Below, piece after piece: positions 19,473 through 28,467 of a DNA stretch of 64,000 nt; the stretch's first letter is position 1; each line of letters starts with the position of its first letter. The translations under genes and the position numbers were made by a program. The notes beneath the pieces are model-generated. The model was not told the DNA's origin. It was given only the letters and a program-made list of their open reading frames with translations, and searched no databases. The stretch is from Marinobacter halotolerans (GTDB taxonomy: Bacteria > Pseudomonadota > Gammaproteobacteria > Pseudomonadales > Oleiphilaceae): the NCBI RefSeq assembly GCF_008795985.1, contig NZ_VMHP01000001.1:1178001-1242000 (forward strand). Direction: 5' to 3'.

Positions 19473-19952
19473 TCAGGCCCGTTCAAACCGTTTGTCTTTG
19501 ACGTTCTTGCGTACCGCACCGGCCTCGAAAACCTCACCGTTCATGGCGATGTAGACCCCCGGCGGCAGCAGACCTACGGCGGCCCAGGCAAACCCCAGAT
19601 TGAAAACCGCATCACTGCGGCGCATCCGCGCCGGCTGCATGGCGCCAAAAAGCACGATTGTTTTATCGCGCACGTCCTTGAGCGCTTCCGCCGTCTGGGC
19701 CATGGTGTCGGTACCATGGGTAATCAGAATACGCGTGGCGTTGGTCTCGCCGACCGCCTCAACGATGACATCCCGGTCGTCTTCGGTCATATCAAGGCTG
19801 TCTTTGCGCATCAGTTCAAGTAGGCGGTAGCCCTCGTGAATATTGGCTTCCGTCAGCAGTTCCTGCAGCAGGGTGTCGCCAATCTCGAACTCGCTTTTGG
19901 CGTCAAAGTAGACTTTGTCGATGGTACCGCCAGTGGTCAGAATCGTGATCAT
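19473..19952 (-). CDS. One-domain asparaginase-like protein
   Basis: A 159-residue protein equal to only the N-terminal domain of a type II asparaginase. The ATG at 19952 has an AAAGGA site and opens directly on the catalytic TGGTID motif. The second active-site motif ITHGTDTMAQTAEAL is present. The C-terminal domain of the usual ~330-residue enzyme, which completes the oligomeric site, is absent with no trace in adjoining frames. Short versions like this occur as free-standing genes, so it is probably not a pseudogene. Asparaginase activity is not assured. Confidence 0.75.
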   Translation of the reverse strand: MITILTTGGTIDKVYFDAKSEFEIGDTLLQELLTEANIHEGYRLLELMRKDSLDMTEDDRDVIVEAVGETNATRILITHGTDTMAQTAEALKDVRDKTIVLFGAMQPARMRRSDAVFNLGFAWAAVGLLPPGVYIAMNGEVFEAGAVRKNVKDKRFERA

Positions 19953-19975
19953 GGAGCGAGTCCTTTCCAGAACAG

Positions 19976-20893
19976 TCAATTTGCCGAAACGGAAGAATCT
20001 GTCTCAGAGTAGGTTTCGTTTTTCTGGCGTGCATAGTCGCGGGCGGCGGCCGCAACACTGCCACTGCTTCCGGTGCTTAGCCAGCGGCGGATTCGCCCGG
20101 CGTCACCCATGGGGGAGCGGGTACCCAGCGAATCCAGCAGCACCGTGACCAGCTGCTTGCCTTCGAACTCCAGCAGCATCACCAGGCAACGACCGGCCTC
20201 TGAGAGATAGCCGGTTTTGCTGATATCCACTCCCCAGCTCTCGCGGTGAACCAGCGCGTTGGTATTGCCAAAGGGCAGCCGGTAGCGCGGCCCGCGGAAT
20301 CGGGCGGTAAAATAGCGTGTTGTGGAGTACTCGCTGATTTCAGGATGTTTGTTGGCGGCGACCACCAGCTTGACCAGATCAGAGGCAGAGGCCCGGTTAT
20401 CGACGGACAGGCCGGTGGGGTCTACAAAGACGGTGTTTTCCATGCCCAGTTCACGGGCCTTGGCGTTCATGTCAGCCACAAACGCATCGTAGCCGCCGGG
20501 GTGGTGGCGAGCCAGTGTATAGGCGGCAAAGTTCTCGGAGGACATCAGGGCAATACGCAGCATATTGCCGCGCTGCAGCTCAGAGCCAATGCGAATGCGG
20601 GTATAGGCGTTAGCGGGTGCGGGAATATGGCGCTCTTTGAACTCAATCCATTCATTGAGCGACTGGCCGGATTCGAGTACCACCAGGGCCGTCATCAACT
20701 TGGTCACCGAAGCGATGGGCACCGCGCGGTCAGCGTTCTTTCCGTATACCAGGTCGTCGCCGTCTACGTAGGCCACCGCTGCGTTGACGGAAGCCAGACT
20801 GGGACCGTCCTCATCCTTTGTTTCCTGATGGCCGTGTGCCGGAGCCACCGCGTGAACGAGAACAACCAATAGAACAACTGCGAAACGGAGCAT
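19976..20893 (-). CDS. pbpG: D-alanyl-D-alanine endopeptidase, PBP7 type
   Basis: A 305-residue exported serine peptidase that trims peptidoglycan cross-links. The ATG at 20893 gives a clean signal peptide (MLRFAVVLLVVLVHAVAPAHG). The three penicillin-binding motifs are SVTK (Ser62-Lys65), SEN (119-121) and KTG (226-228). The length and lack of a PBP5-type C-terminal beta domain favour PbpG over DacA. The asparaginase-like gene follows 23 bp downstream on the same strand. Confidence 0.85.
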   Translation of the reverse strand: MLRFAVVLLVVLVHAVAPAHGHQETKDEDGPSLASVNAAVAYVDGDDLVYGKNADRAVPIASVTKLMTALVVLESGQSLNEWIEFKERHIPAPANAYTRIRIGSELQRGNMLRIALMSSENFAAYTLARHHPGGYDAFVADMNAKARELGMENTVFVDPTGLSVDNRASASDLVKLVVAANKHPEISEYSTTRYFTARFRGPRYRLPFGNTNALVHRESWGVDISKTGYLSEAGRCLVMLLEFEGKQLVTVLLDSLGTRSPMGDAGRIRRWLSTGSSGSVAAAARDYARQKNETYSETDSSVSAN

Positions 20894-20950
20894 CTGCAAA
20901 CCCTGAAATTGCGATCCATACAAGGGCCTGGAGCCCTGATTTAAAGGGCT

Positions 20951-20956
20951 ATTATA
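20951..20956 (-). promoter_or_regulatory. Candidate extended -10 promoter of pbpG
   Basis: The minus strand reads TGCTATAAT here, a perfect -10 hexamer with an upstream TG, 57 bp before the pbpG start. The -35 region is poor, as often seen with extended -10 promoters. Confidence 0.4.
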
Positions 20957-20959
20957 GCA

Positions 20960-20999
20960 CCCGGTGGCGTTGCCCGCCTGTATGGGCAGTGCCACCGGG
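20960..20999 (-). terminator. Inverted repeat between ilvD and pbpG
   Basis: Nine-bp perfect arms (20960-20968 and 20991-20999, GC-rich) enclose a second short stem. It lies 12 bp past the ilvD stop on the minus strand. No U-tract follows; instead the pbpG -10 does. It may be a mRNA 3' hairpin rather than a true intrinsic terminator. Confidence 0.4.
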
Positions 21000-21011
21000 A
21001 TTACCGCTTGT

Positions 21012-22688
21012 TCAGGGTTTATCGGTTACCGCACCCTCGGAGGCCGAGCTTACAGTGCGGGCGTACTTCGCCAGAACACCCCGGGTAAAGCGCGGTGGTG
21101 GTGCCACCCAGGACTTGCGGCGACGCTCCAGTTCCTCGTCGGAGACATCCAGCTCGATACGGTTGGCCACTGCATCAATGGTCACCGTATCCCCGTTCTC
21201 AACCAGCGCCAGCGGGCCGCCATCGGCAGCTTCCGGGGTAATATGGCCCACCACGAAACCGTGGCTGCCGCCGGAAAAACGACCGTCGGTGATCAGAGCC
21301 ACATCGTTACCCAGGCCCTTACCCATAATGGCGGATGTCGGGGTCAGCATCTCCCTCATACCCGGGCCACCCTTGGGGCCTTCGTAACGGATGACCAGCA
21401 CATCCCCGGCCACGACCGTGCCGTCCATGATGCGTTCCTGGGCTTCTTCTTCAGAATGGAAAACCCGGGCCCGGCCGGTGAAATGGGTGCCTTCCTTGCC
21501 AGTGATTTTCGCCACGGCACCAGTGGGTGCCAGATTGCCGTAGAGAATACGCAGGTGGCTATCTGCCTTGATCGGGTTGTCGAAGGCGTGAATGATGTCC
21601 TGACCCTGAGGATAGGGGTCAATACCCGCCAGGTTCTCCGCCAGTGTATTACCGGTGACCGTCAGACAGCCACCGTGCAGCAGGCCGCGATCAAGCAGCA
21701 TCTTCATCAGCGGCTGGATGCCGCCAATGGCCACCAGCTCCGACATCATGTAGCGACCGCTGGGGCGCAGATCCGCCAGCACCGGGACTCGCTTGCCGAT
21801 GGTCACGAAATCATCCAGGGTGAGCTCGACGCCAACGGTATTGGCCATGGCAATCAGGTGCAGTACCGCGTTGGTGGATCCGCCCAGGGCGATGACCACG
21901 GTGATGGCGTTCTCGAACGCTTCGCGGGTCATCACGTCAGAGGGCTTGATGTCTTTCTCAAGCAGATTGAGCACGGCGGCACCGGCAGCACGGCAGTCGG
22001 CGGCCTTGCTGTCCGATACCGCGTTCTGCGCGGAGCTTCCCGGCAGGCTCATGCCCATGGCCTCAATGGCAGACGCCATGGTGTTGGCTGTGTACATGCC
22101 GCCGCAGGAGCCAGGGCCGGGAATCGCGGTTTCTTCAATCTGCTTGACTTCGATCAGGTCCAGATCGCCGCGTGCATGGGCGCCCACCGCCTCGAATACA
22201 GAAATAATATCGGTATGGTTCTCGCCGGGCATAATGGTTCCGCCGTAGACGAAGACCGAGGGCCGGTTCAGCCGGGCCAGGCCCATCATGCAGCCCGGCA
22301 TGTTCTTGTCACAGCCGCCAATGGCCACCAGACCGTCGAAGCCCTCGCAACCGGCGACGGTCTCGATGGAGTCGGCAATGACTTCCCGGGACACCAGAGA
22401 ATACTTCATGCCCTCGGTGCCATTGGCGATACCATCAGAGATGGTAATGGTGTTAAAGGTCAGGCTCTTGCCACCGGCTTCATCAGCACCCGCCGCCGAT
22501 TCCTGCGCCAGTTTGTCAATGTGCATGTTGCAGGGAGTCAGATTGCTCCAGGTGGACGCAATACCAATCTGCGGCTTGCGAAAGTCCTCGTCCTTGAAGC
22601 CCACGGCCCGCAGCATGGCCCGGCTTGCAGATTTTCCCAGTCCATCTACAACCGGCGCGGAATAACGACGGCGTTTGTCGTCTGTCAT
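21012..22688 (-). CDS. ilvD: Dihydroxy-acid dehydratase
   Basis: A 558-residue iron-sulfur dehydratase of branched-chain amino acid synthesis that converts 2,3-dihydroxy-isovalerate to the 2-keto acid. Cluster-ligand motifs are visible: [13 protein letters not shown] near residue 116 and [12 protein letters not shown] near residue 190. [12 protein letters not shown] near residue 50 supplies the third cysteine. The ATG at 22688 is preferred because AAGG lies just upstream; an ATG at 22703 is possible. The 558-residue length with the NIG-type N-terminus marks the shorter, [2Fe-2S]-like IlvD subgroup. Confidence 0.93.
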   Translation of the reverse strand: MTDDKRRRYSAPVVDGLGKSASRAMLRAVGFKDEDFRKPQIGIASTWSNLTPCNMHIDKLAQESAAGADEAGGKSLTFNTITISDGIANGTEGMKYSLVSREVIADSIETVAGCEGFDGLVAIGGCDKNMPGCMMGLARLNRPSVFVYGGTIMPGENHTDIISVFEAVGAHARGDLDLIEVKQIEETAIPGPGSCGGMYTANTMASAIEAMGMSLPGSSAQNAVSDSKAADCRAAGAAVLNLLEKDIKPSDVMTREAFENAITVVIALGGSTNAVLHLIAMANTVGVELTLDDFVTIGKRVPVLADLRPSGRYMMSELVAIGGIQPLMKMLLDRGLLHGGCLTVTGNTLAENLAGIDPYPQGQDIIHAFDNPIKADSHLRILYGNLAPTGAVAKITGKEGTHFTGRARVFHSEEEAQERIMDGTVVAGDVLVIRYEGPKGGPGMREMLTPTSAIMGKGLGNDVALITDGRFSGGSHGFVVGHITPEAADGGPLALVENGDTVTIDAVANRIELDVSDEELERRRKSWVAPPPRFTRGVLAKYARTVSSASEGAVTDKP

Positions 22689-22735
22689 GACCTTTTTCTC
22701 CATATTTTCGTAGCTGAAATCTTGTCGGCCCGACT

Positions 22736-22767
22736 GAAAAACGGGCGGTCTTCTCAGACCGCCCGTT
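22736..22767 (-). terminator. Intrinsic terminator after the Yip1 gene
   Basis: Perfect 12-bp GC-rich stem (arms 22740-22751 and 22756-22767, loop TCTC), followed on the minus strand by five T residues. It lies 30 bp past the Yip1 gene stop and separates it from ilvD. Confidence 0.8.
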
Positions 22768-22797
22768 CTGTATTCAATGGGTGGGCCAGCGCCGGGC

Positions 22798-23409
22798 CTA
22801 GCCGTTTACGTAGACCGGCCCGAAGCCATAATTCCACAGGATGACCGAACCAACCCGAGTTGATACCAGAATCACCAGGGCTACCGTCAGCAGCGCGCCG
22901 GAGTACATCAGGGCCTGATCCTTGGGAATGCCCATAACAATCGGCAGGCCGTCGAACATGAGCCAGGCGCCATAACAGGCAGCGATCAGGAAAACGATGA
23001 CGTTGAACCAGGGATTCGGATACAACAGGGCAAAACCCGCCATGAACAGAGGCGTGCAGGAGTAAGATGCCAGCGCAATCCCCCTGGAAGGTACCTGTTC
23101 CTCATGGGCACCATAGGTTCTGGCCATCCAGTTTATCGCGTACCCGAGGGCAAATACACCGACCAGTATGGCGAGATAGGTCAGAACACTTAACTGCATG
23201 GCACTGATTTCAGTGAACTTGATCAGTCGTTCGTTACCGACCGTCCAGCCAAACTGGGACGTCGAAATGTAGGCGCAAATCGGACCGATTGCCGCCAGAA
23301 CCAGCACGTAGGCGACATAAAGCCGGCGCGGAGGCGCTTTTTCCTTGCGAATTGCTGCCCATTCGCTATCCGGGTGGGTAAAGAGTCCAAAAGCGTGATT
23401 CAGGAGCAT
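22798..23409 (-). CDS. Yip1-family inner-membrane protein
   Basis: A 203-residue protein with a short cytoplasmic N-terminus containing the [11 protein letters not shown] motif typical of bacterial Yip1-domain proteins, followed by five hydrophobic segments between about 35 and 195. Function in bacteria is undefined. It is monocistronic: its own terminator lies downstream, and the divergent side faces a 100-bp AT-rich gap (23410-23509). Confidence 0.75.
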   Translation of the reverse strand: MLLNHAFGLFTHPDSEWAAIRKEKAPPRRLYVAYVLVLAAIGPICAYISTSQFGWTVGNERLIKFTEISAMQLSVLTYLAILVGVFALGYAINWMARTYGAHEEQVPSRGIALASYSCTPLFMAGFALLYPNPWFNVIVFLIAACYGAWLMFDGLPIVMGIPKDQALMYSGALLTVALVILVSTRVGSVILWNYGFGPVYVNG

Positions 23410-23509
23410 CGCGGGAACCTCATCAATTCGTGTTGTATTGTGTTGTTATACTCCAACTATAACGAAATTGAACCGGGTAAACACCGGATTGGAAAAATTT
23501 ATCTCCCGC

Positions 23510-24082
23510 TCAGCTCTGCCTGGGATCCGTTGCCTTCACATGGGGTTGATTCTGCATCCGGTCACGCCATGAAATCAGGCTTTCAACACCGGAAAAATCC
23601 ACCAGATCCCGGAAATAGACCCAGTCAATCAGGCTAAAAAGGCAGATAGACGGGTAGTGCCAATGCTCGAACTGCCCTTCTTCCACCATGGCCGACAACG
23701 TTCTCATTGCCGTCATGATGCGTTCCCGCTGCAACTCGTAGAACAGGGCACCACTTTTGGTGTCAATGCCCGAGCGCTCCGAGAGCAACAGGATCACGGC
23801 GGAATCATTGGCCGCATCAATCAGTGTCAGCTGATTCTCCTGATCCCAGGACAATGCCGGCAGTTTCTGAACCTCACTGAGATAGCGTGCAATGACCCTC
23901 GAATCATAGATTTCCTGATTGCCGTCAATCAGCATGGGGATCTTCAGCGCAGGATTGTTGCGCCGCAGAACGTCGCGGTTTTCACCGTAGATATCAAGAT
24001 TCACGAACTCGTAGTCGATATCTCCCAATAGCAGACGGGTACGACGCACGTAGGGTGAGGTAGTCGAGCCAAGAAGTTTCAT
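23510..24082 (-). CDS. Glutathione S-transferase family protein
   Basis: A 190-residue protein with a thioredoxin-like N-terminal domain (MKLLGSTTSPYVRR; Ser at the usual Ser/Cys position) and the glutathione-contact cis-Pro and E/DS motifs IPMLIDGNQEIYDSRVIARYL. The helical C-terminal domain is short. Substrate is unknown. It lies 24 bp downstream of the alanine dehydrogenase gene on the same strand and may share its transcript. Confidence 0.78.
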   Translation of the reverse strand: MKLLGSTTSPYVRRTRLLLGDIDYEFVNLDIYGENRDVLRRNNPALKIPMLIDGNQEIYDSRVIARYLSEVQKLPALSWDQENQLTLIDAANDSAVILLLSERSGIDTKSGALFYELQRERIMTAMRTLSAMVEEGQFEHWHYPSICLFSLIDWVYFRDLVDFSGVESLISWRDRMQNQPHVKATDPRQS

Positions 24083-24105
24083 GAGGTTACCTTTGCCAGC
24101 CAGTG

Positions 24106-25218
24106 TCAGATCAGTGATTCAGGGTCGCAGTAGGCATGGCCGGTTGCTTCGGCTACATGCTTGTGAGTTACCCTGCCCCGGTAGACGTTAAGCCCCGCCA
24201 GAAGATGGGCATCATCCTTCATTGCCTGCTCCGGCCCTTTGTCCGCCAACGCCGCGATAAACGGCAGGGTGACATTGTTCAGGGCCAGAGTCGACGTCCG
24301 GGCCACTGCACCGGGCATGTTGGCAACGCAATAATGCACAACCCCGTCCACTACATAAGTGGGAGCATCATGAGTAGTCGGCTTTGAAGTTTCGGTGCAA
24401 CCACCCTGGTCGATGGCCACATCCACGATAACGCTACCTTCGGGCATCGCACGGATCATTTCCCGGGTGATCAGTTTAGGTGCGGACGCTCCCGGTATCA
24501 GCACACCGCCGATAACCAGATCCGCCTCTGTTACCGCTTCCTGCAGGGTCGCGGCAGTGGAGAAGAGAGTGCTGACCCGGTTGCCATACAGGTGATCCAG
24601 TTCGCGCAGCACATCCATGTTCCGATCCAGCACCGTGACCTGCGCCCCCAGGCCCACTGCCATGGCAAGGGCATTCTGCCCTACCACTCCACCGCCGACG
24701 ATTGCCACTCTGGCGGGACTCACGCCGGGGACACCCCCAAGCAGAACCCCGCGACCTCCCAGTGATTTTTCCAGACAATGAGCGCCAGCCTGGATCGACA
24801 TGCGCCCGGCCACTTCCGACATGGGAGCCAGCAGAGGCAACCGGCCGTGACGGTCAGTGACCGTTTCATAGGCAATACAGGTGGCACCGGATTCAACAAG
24901 GTCATCAGTCTGGACCTGGTCTGGCGCCAGGTGCAGATAGGTGAACAAAAGATGGTCAGGCGTAAGCAAAGACCGCTCATCAGGCTGGGGTTCTTTTACC
25001 TTGACGATCATCTGCGCAGCGGCAAACACCGACGGACCATCATCAACAATTTCGGCCCCAGCCCTGCGGTACTGTTCATCGCTAAAGCCAATACCCGCAC
25101 CGGCGTCTGCCTGTACGTAAACGGTGTGACCATGGCCACAAAGCTCATGGACGGCCGCCGGCGTCATGCCTACCCGATACTCATGGTTCTTGATTTCTTT
25201 TGGAACGCCGATTTTCAT
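24106..25218 (-). CDS. ald: Alanine dehydrogenase
   Basis: A 370-residue NAD-dependent enzyme that interconverts L-alanine and pyruvate plus ammonia. The start [23 protein letters not shown] is diagnostic. The substrate Lys is in VKVKEPQ near residue 75, and the catalytic His in YLHLAP near 95. The Rossmann motif GGGVVGQNA is near residue 175, with [18 protein letters not shown] before it. The full family length is present. The adjacent 25219-25441 gap contains its promoter region, but I could not pick a confident site. Confidence 0.93.
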   Translation of the reverse strand: MKIGVPKEIKNHEYRVGMTPAAVHELCGHGHTVYVQADAGAGIGFSDEQYRRAGAEIVDDGPSVFAAAQMIVKVKEPQPDERSLLTPDHLLFTYLHLAPDQVQTDDLVESGATCIAYETVTDRHGRLPLLAPMSEVAGRMSIQAGAHCLEKSLGGRGVLLGGVPGVSPARVAIVGGGVVGQNALAMAVGLGAQVTVLDRNMDVLRELDHLYGNRVSTLFSTAATLQEAVTEADLVIGGVLIPGASAPKLITREMIRAMPEGSVIVDVAIDQGGCTETSKPTTHDAPTYVVDGVVHYCVANMPGAVARTSTLALNNVTLPFIAALADKGPEQAMKDDAHLLAGLNVYRGRVTHKHVAEATGHAYCDPESLI

Positions 25219-25441
25219 GGCTGGCCTCTCTGGTCAGTCCTTTGTGCTACCGTCTTGTGCACGTGAACATAACACTCAGTGTAGTAAACAGCGCCGGTAT
25301 GCGCAGCGACATTTGAAAGCACTGACTTCAGGAGATCGGTAGCAGAGTTCAGCGTCCGGAACAGATACAGAGGCAGGTGTAGTTCGTAGAATTGGCGGTC
25401 ATCCATTTCACAAGACCAATCTTTAGTGCAAAGGGACATGT

Positions 25442-25825
25442 ATGGACAATTCTGAAGACGTACTGCAGTCGCCACTTTTTCAAACCGTAGCCAGCCTGGC
25501 TTTTGAATCGATTATGGTGACAAAAGCGACATCCGATCATAAGAACTCTGTGATCATTTTTGTGAACCAGGCATTTTCCAACCTTACCGGCTACTCTGCA
25601 GAAGAGGTTATCGGAAAGACGCCGGGACTGCTCCAGGGGCCGGAAACAGAGAGCGGAGTGAAGGAGCGTTTGGCTGAAGATCTGAAGAACAACCGGACCT
25701 TTCACGGCAACACCATCAATTACCGTAAAGATGGCTCCGCTTTTACCATTGAGTGGAAGATTTCACCGTTAATGAACGGGGACCAGGTCACTCACTATGT
25801 GGCAGTCCAGAGAGCGATTGATTAG
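25442..25825 (+). CDS. Short LOV-like PAS protein without the photoactive cysteine
   Basis: A 127-residue single-domain protein whose sequence follows the LOV subclass of PAS domains: FVNQAFSNLTGYSAEEVIGK (40-59), LLQGPET (63-69), NYRKDGS (93-99) and YVAVQRAID (119-127). In LOV photoreceptors the GRNCRFLQ motif carries the cysteine that bonds flavin. Here residues 58-65 read GKTPGLLQ, with Pro61 in the cysteine position. The Asn of NYRKDG and the terminal Gln123, which contact the flavin ring, are retained. It has no output domain. It could bind flavin for redox sensing, or be a small protein-protein adaptor. Confidence 0.8.
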   Translation: MDNSEDVLQSPLFQTVASLAFESIMVTKATSDHKNSVIIFVNQAFSNLTGYSAEEVIGKTPGLLQGPETESGVKERLAEDLKNNRTFHGNTINYRKDGSAFTIEWKISPLMNGDQVTHYVAVQRAID

Positions 25826-25888
25826 GGGTGAGGCGTAGTAAAAGAGTCCGGCACCGGATAAGCGATTGACCTAACGGAGAAATGACAT

Positions 25889-26695
25889 ATGAAAACAATC
25901 AGATATGGGCTGGCCGCAACAGCAGCGGTTGCCCTCACGCTTGCAAGCGCACAGGTATCGGCAGCAATGCAGACAGAGACTGTGGAGTACCAGGTTAATG
26001 GCAAGACCTTCACCGGCTACATGGCCTACGACGACGATATCGACGGAAAACGCCCCGGCGTTCTGGTTGTTCACGAATGGTGGGGTCATAACGAATTTGC
26101 ACGGGAACAGGCGGAAAAACTGGCCTTGGAGGGTTATACCGCCTTCGCTCTTGACATGTATGGCTCCGGAAAGCTGGCGAAGCATCCCGAGGACGCCAAA
26201 AGCTTTATGCAGGAAGCCACCAAGGACATGGACCAGGTCAAGGCACGCTTCATGGCCGCCAAAAACCTGCTGCAGCAACACGTCAGCGTTGACCCCAGCC
26301 GGATTGCTGCCCAGGGCTACTGCTTTGGCGGTGCCGTAGTTCTGAACATGGCGCGCCTGGGTGTCGATCTGGATGCCGTCGTGAGCTACCACGGCGCACT
26401 GGGCAGCCCCATCAGCGCCGAAGCGGGCAAGGTAGAGCCTCGCATCCACGTATACACCGGCGGGGCAGACAAGATGGTGCCTTCCGAACAGGTCGCCGGG
26501 CTGGTCAAAGAAATGCAGGACGCCGAAGTGGACCTCACTCTGGTGAGCTTCCCGGGGGTGCTTCATTCCTTTACCAATCCTGGAGCTGACCAGATTGCCG
26601 AGGAGTTCGGCATGCCCGTCGCCTATGATCAGAATGCAGCGTCCCGTTCCTGGGAAGGAACCCTGGAACTGTATAGCGAGGTGTTCGGCAACTGA
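25889..26695 (+). CDS. Exported dienelactone hydrolase family protein
   Basis: A 268-residue alpha/beta hydrolase. The signal peptide covers residues 1-26 (cleavage near VSA-AM). The nucleophile is Cys145 in GYCFGGA, and the acid and base regions are in YTGGADKMVP and LHSFTNP (catalytic His). The N-terminal HEWWGHNEFAREQAEKLA motif is typical of periplasmic DLH-like proteins in gammaproteobacteria. A clear GGAG site precedes the ATG. The true substrate is unlikely to be dienelactone; no aromatic degradation genes are nearby. Confidence 0.82.
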   Translation: MKTIRYGLAATAAVALTLASAQVSAAMQTETVEYQVNGKTFTGYMAYDDDIDGKRPGVLVVHEWWGHNEFAREQAEKLALEGYTAFALDMYGSGKLAKHPEDAKSFMQEATKDMDQVKARFMAAKNLLQQHVSVDPSRIAAQGYCFGGAVVLNMARLGVDLDAVVSYHGALGSPISAEAGKVEPRIHVYTGGADKMVPSEQVAGLVKEMQDAEVDLTLVSFPGVLHSFTNPGADQIAEEFGMPVAYDQNAASRSWEGTLELYSEVFGN

Positions 26696-26704
26696 GATGT
26701 TTAA

Positions 26705-27400
26705 TTAAAGGGCACTGCCAATCGTGCCCTTCACCTCTGAACTGAGTTCATCCGTTTCGCGGCCGGCTGTTTCCACCGGTTGGTGGATTACAATCTCGAT
26801 CAGCCCCGGTGAGAACGCCGCTGTTCCCTTGGGCAGCCGGTCGTGGGACCCGCGAATCGTGACGGGCAGAATCGGCAGTTGTCCATCCCGGGCAATCACA
26901 AAGCCACCTTTCTTGAAAGGCAGCAGCCGGCCATCCCACGAACGGGTTCCCTCCGGAAATATCAGGATACTGGTTGCCTCCGGCAGCTGGGCCACACCCC
27001 GTTTGATGCTTTCCAGCGCATCGCTGCCGCGCGAACGGTCAATGAACAGATTCCGTGAGGTTTCCAGCGCCAGCCCGAATAACGGTACCTTTCGCACCTC
27101 CTTCTTGATCACCCATCGATACTGAAGACCCAGCGCCAACACCAGAGCCGGCGGGTCGAAGAAAGAGGCATGATTACTGAGGATGACATAGCGCCGGGCA
27201 GGATCAATGTGTTCCCGCCCGCTGACACGAAGCCGAATGCCCGCCAGACGGAGAATACACCAGGCGAAAACCTGGGTACCGTGAAAAGCAGCATTGCCAC
27301 TGCGGCCCAGGAGCGCGGCAATGACGATGGGAAAGAACAGAATCAGTGTCAGCAACGCGGCCCAGAATAGTATCCAGACGGCTTTCAAAAGACTCAGCAT
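26705..27400 (-). CDS. 1-acyl-sn-glycerol-3-phosphate acyltransferase family protein
   Basis: A 231-residue PlsC-like enzyme that adds the second acyl chain to lysophosphatidate. Two N-terminal hydrophobic stretches (residues 5-30) anchor it in the inner membrane. Acyltransferase motif I is NHASFFDPP (NHx4D), motif II is around LFIDR, and motif III is FPEGTRSWDGRLLPFKKG. The ATG at 27400 follows an AGGG site; an ATG five codons upstream is possible. Marine hydrocarbonoclastic bacteria carry several PlsC paralogues, so this need not be the housekeeping copy. Confidence 0.83.
   Translation of the reverse strand: MLSLLKAVWILFWAALLTLILFFPIVIAALLGRSGNAAFHGTQVFAWCILRLAGIRLRVSGREHIDPARRYVILSNHASFFDPPALVLALGLQYRWVIKKEVRKVPLFGLALETSRNLFIDRSRGSDALESIKRGVAQLPEATSILIFPEGTRSWDGRLLPFKKGGFVIARDGQLPILPVTIRGSHDRLPKGTAAFSPGLIEIVIHQPVETAGRETDELSSEVKGTIGSAL
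26709..26730. terminator. Weak bidirectional hairpin between convergent genes
   Basis: Seven-bp arms AGGGCAC (26709-26715) and GTGCCCT (26724-26730) with an 8-nt loop sit between the dienelactone hydrolase and plsC-like genes, overlapping the last codons of the latter. Short T/A-rich tracts flank it. Confidence 0.35.
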
Positions 27401-27491
27401 ACACACCCTGGGCATGAATCAGGTCAGGTTATCAAAGATGGTAGGGCTTAAAAGATGTCACAAGCGGATAAGAATGACAAAATCCGGGCAT

Positions 27492-27517
27492 AAAAAAAGG
27501 CAGCCTAAGCTGCCTTT
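27492..27517 (-). terminator. Intrinsic terminator of the cold-shock gene
   Basis: Stem of nine pairs (27496-27504 with 27509-27517, loop CTAA), ending in a run of seven T on the minus strand. It lies 20 bp after the cold-shock gene stop. Confidence 0.85.
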
Positions 27518-27536
27518 CTCACGAATCTGCGGTCAA

Positions 27537-27743
27537 TTAGACGGCAGTTACGTTTTCCGCCTGAGGACCTTTCTGGCCCTGGGTAACGGTGAACTCAACC
27601 TGCTGGCCTTCTGCCAGGGTCTTGAAACCGCTGCCCTGAATTGCGCTGTAGTGAACGAATACGTCCGGGCCGCCTTCACGAGTGATAAAGCCAAAGCCTT
27701 TAGCTTCGTTGAAGAACTTAACAGTACCGGTAGTAGTAGACAT
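27537..27743 (-). CDS. Cold-shock protein, CspA family
   Basis: A 68-residue single cold-shock domain protein that binds single-stranded nucleic acid and melts RNA structure. RNP1 is KGFGFI (residues 15-20) and RNP2 is VFVHY (28-32). The terminal [10 protein letters not shown] is typical. The start has an AGGAAG site. A leader of about 165 nt precedes it, as in E. coli cspA, implying post-transcriptional temperature control, though I cannot tell whether this copy is cold-inducible. Confidence 0.93.
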   Translation of the reverse strand: MSTTTGTVKFFNEAKGFGFITREGGPDVFVHYSAIQGSGFKTLAEGQQVEFTVTQGQKGPQAENVTAV

Positions 27744-27943
27744 ATCTTAAACTTCCTGAAATCAATCACTTAATGTGCCGCCGGGCATCACCATGATGAA
27801 CGGTCAGCGTTTACGGAAAAACAGAAATCGCGGAATCAAAAACAGGACGTTCACTACTTACTGCGGAGATTCGTCTTGATCATGAATGCTTTACTAATCT
27901 TTCCTACAGAACTGACTCTACTCCTAGTTAATCCCGTTGCCAA
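27744..27943 (-). promoter_or_regulatory. Cold-shock gene promoter and long 5' leader
   Basis: On the minus strand TTGGCA (27938-27943), a 17-bp spacer and TAGAGT (27915-27920) make a good promoter. Transcription from about 27908 would give a leader of about 165 nt up to the ATG at 27743. E. coli cspA has a leader of similar length that acts as a thermosensor. I see no coding frame in it. Confidence 0.5.
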
Positions 27944-27980
27944 GAGTAAATTTATGTTATTGGATAAGTAGTGTTACCCA

Positions 27981-28361
27981 TCATCCCCGCAGCAGGCCAA
28001 AGGTGTAGATGCCAATGGCCGTCATCAGCAGCGATCCGACAACGTGAGCGGCAATTCCCGCCAGGGCCATGCCCCATTTGCCTTCCTGCAGCGCAGTGAG
28101 CATTTCCAGGGAAAAAGTAGAGAAGGTTGTCAGTGCGCCACACAGGCCGGTAATAGCAAACAGTCGCCATTCCGGCGCCAGCGAGGTGCCCTGGGCGAAA
28201 TAACCAATCAGCAGGCCAATCAGCCAACCGCCAGACAGATTGGCAACCAGGGTGCCGTAGGGAACGGCGTGATAGCTGGTATTGAGCCACAGGCCCAGGA
28301 ACCATCTGAGGTTGGCACCGATGACCGCTCCAGCGCTGACTGCAATGACTGATAACCACAT
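27981..28361 (-). CDS. crcB: Fluoride ion channel CrcB
   Basis: A 126-residue four-helix membrane protein of the Fluc family, a dual-topology dimer that exports fluoride. The family motifs GAVIGANLRW (residues 11-20), GTLVANLSGGWLIG (36-49) and GALTTFSTFSLEM (73-86) are intact, including the Asn and Phe pore residues and the Na-binding TFSTF break. It stands between the cold-shock gene and fadE. I looked for a fluoride riboswitch upstream and did not find a convincing one. Confidence 0.9.
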   Translation of the reverse strand: MWLSVIAVSAGAVIGANLRWFLGLWLNTSYHAVPYGTLVANLSGGWLIGLLIGYFAQGTSLAPEWRLFAITGLCGALTTFSTFSLEMLTALQEGKWGMALAGIAAHVVGSLLMTAIGIYTFGLLRG

Positions 28362-28417
28362 GGCTCTTTTCCCGTTTCCTGGAGTTCCATCGATTGGCGT
28401 CCCCTCCGGATACTACC

Positions 28418-28449
28418 AAAAAAAAGGGCGCCACGATGGCGCCCTTTTT
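28418..28449. terminator. Bidirectional terminator after fadE
   Basis: Eight-bp perfect GC-rich arms (28426-28433 and 28437-28444, loop CGA). Eight A precede it and five T follow, so it can act on both strands. It lies 19 bp beyond the fadE stop on the minus strand. Confidence 0.8.
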
Positions 28450-28467
28450 ACGACCTTGCCCGATTTA

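Noticed and set aside
20964..22844. Long open frame on the plus strand opposite ilvD (over 600 codons)
   Set aside because: It is antisense to the well-supported ilvD, its translation is His/Gln/Gly-rich with no domain, and such frames are a by-product of high GC3.
28362..28417. Possible fluoride riboswitch before crcB (contains GATGGAACTCC)
   Set aside because: The leader between the fadE terminator and the crcB start is only about 55 nt, and the pseudoknot pairings and conserved segments of the crcB motif cannot be assembled from it.
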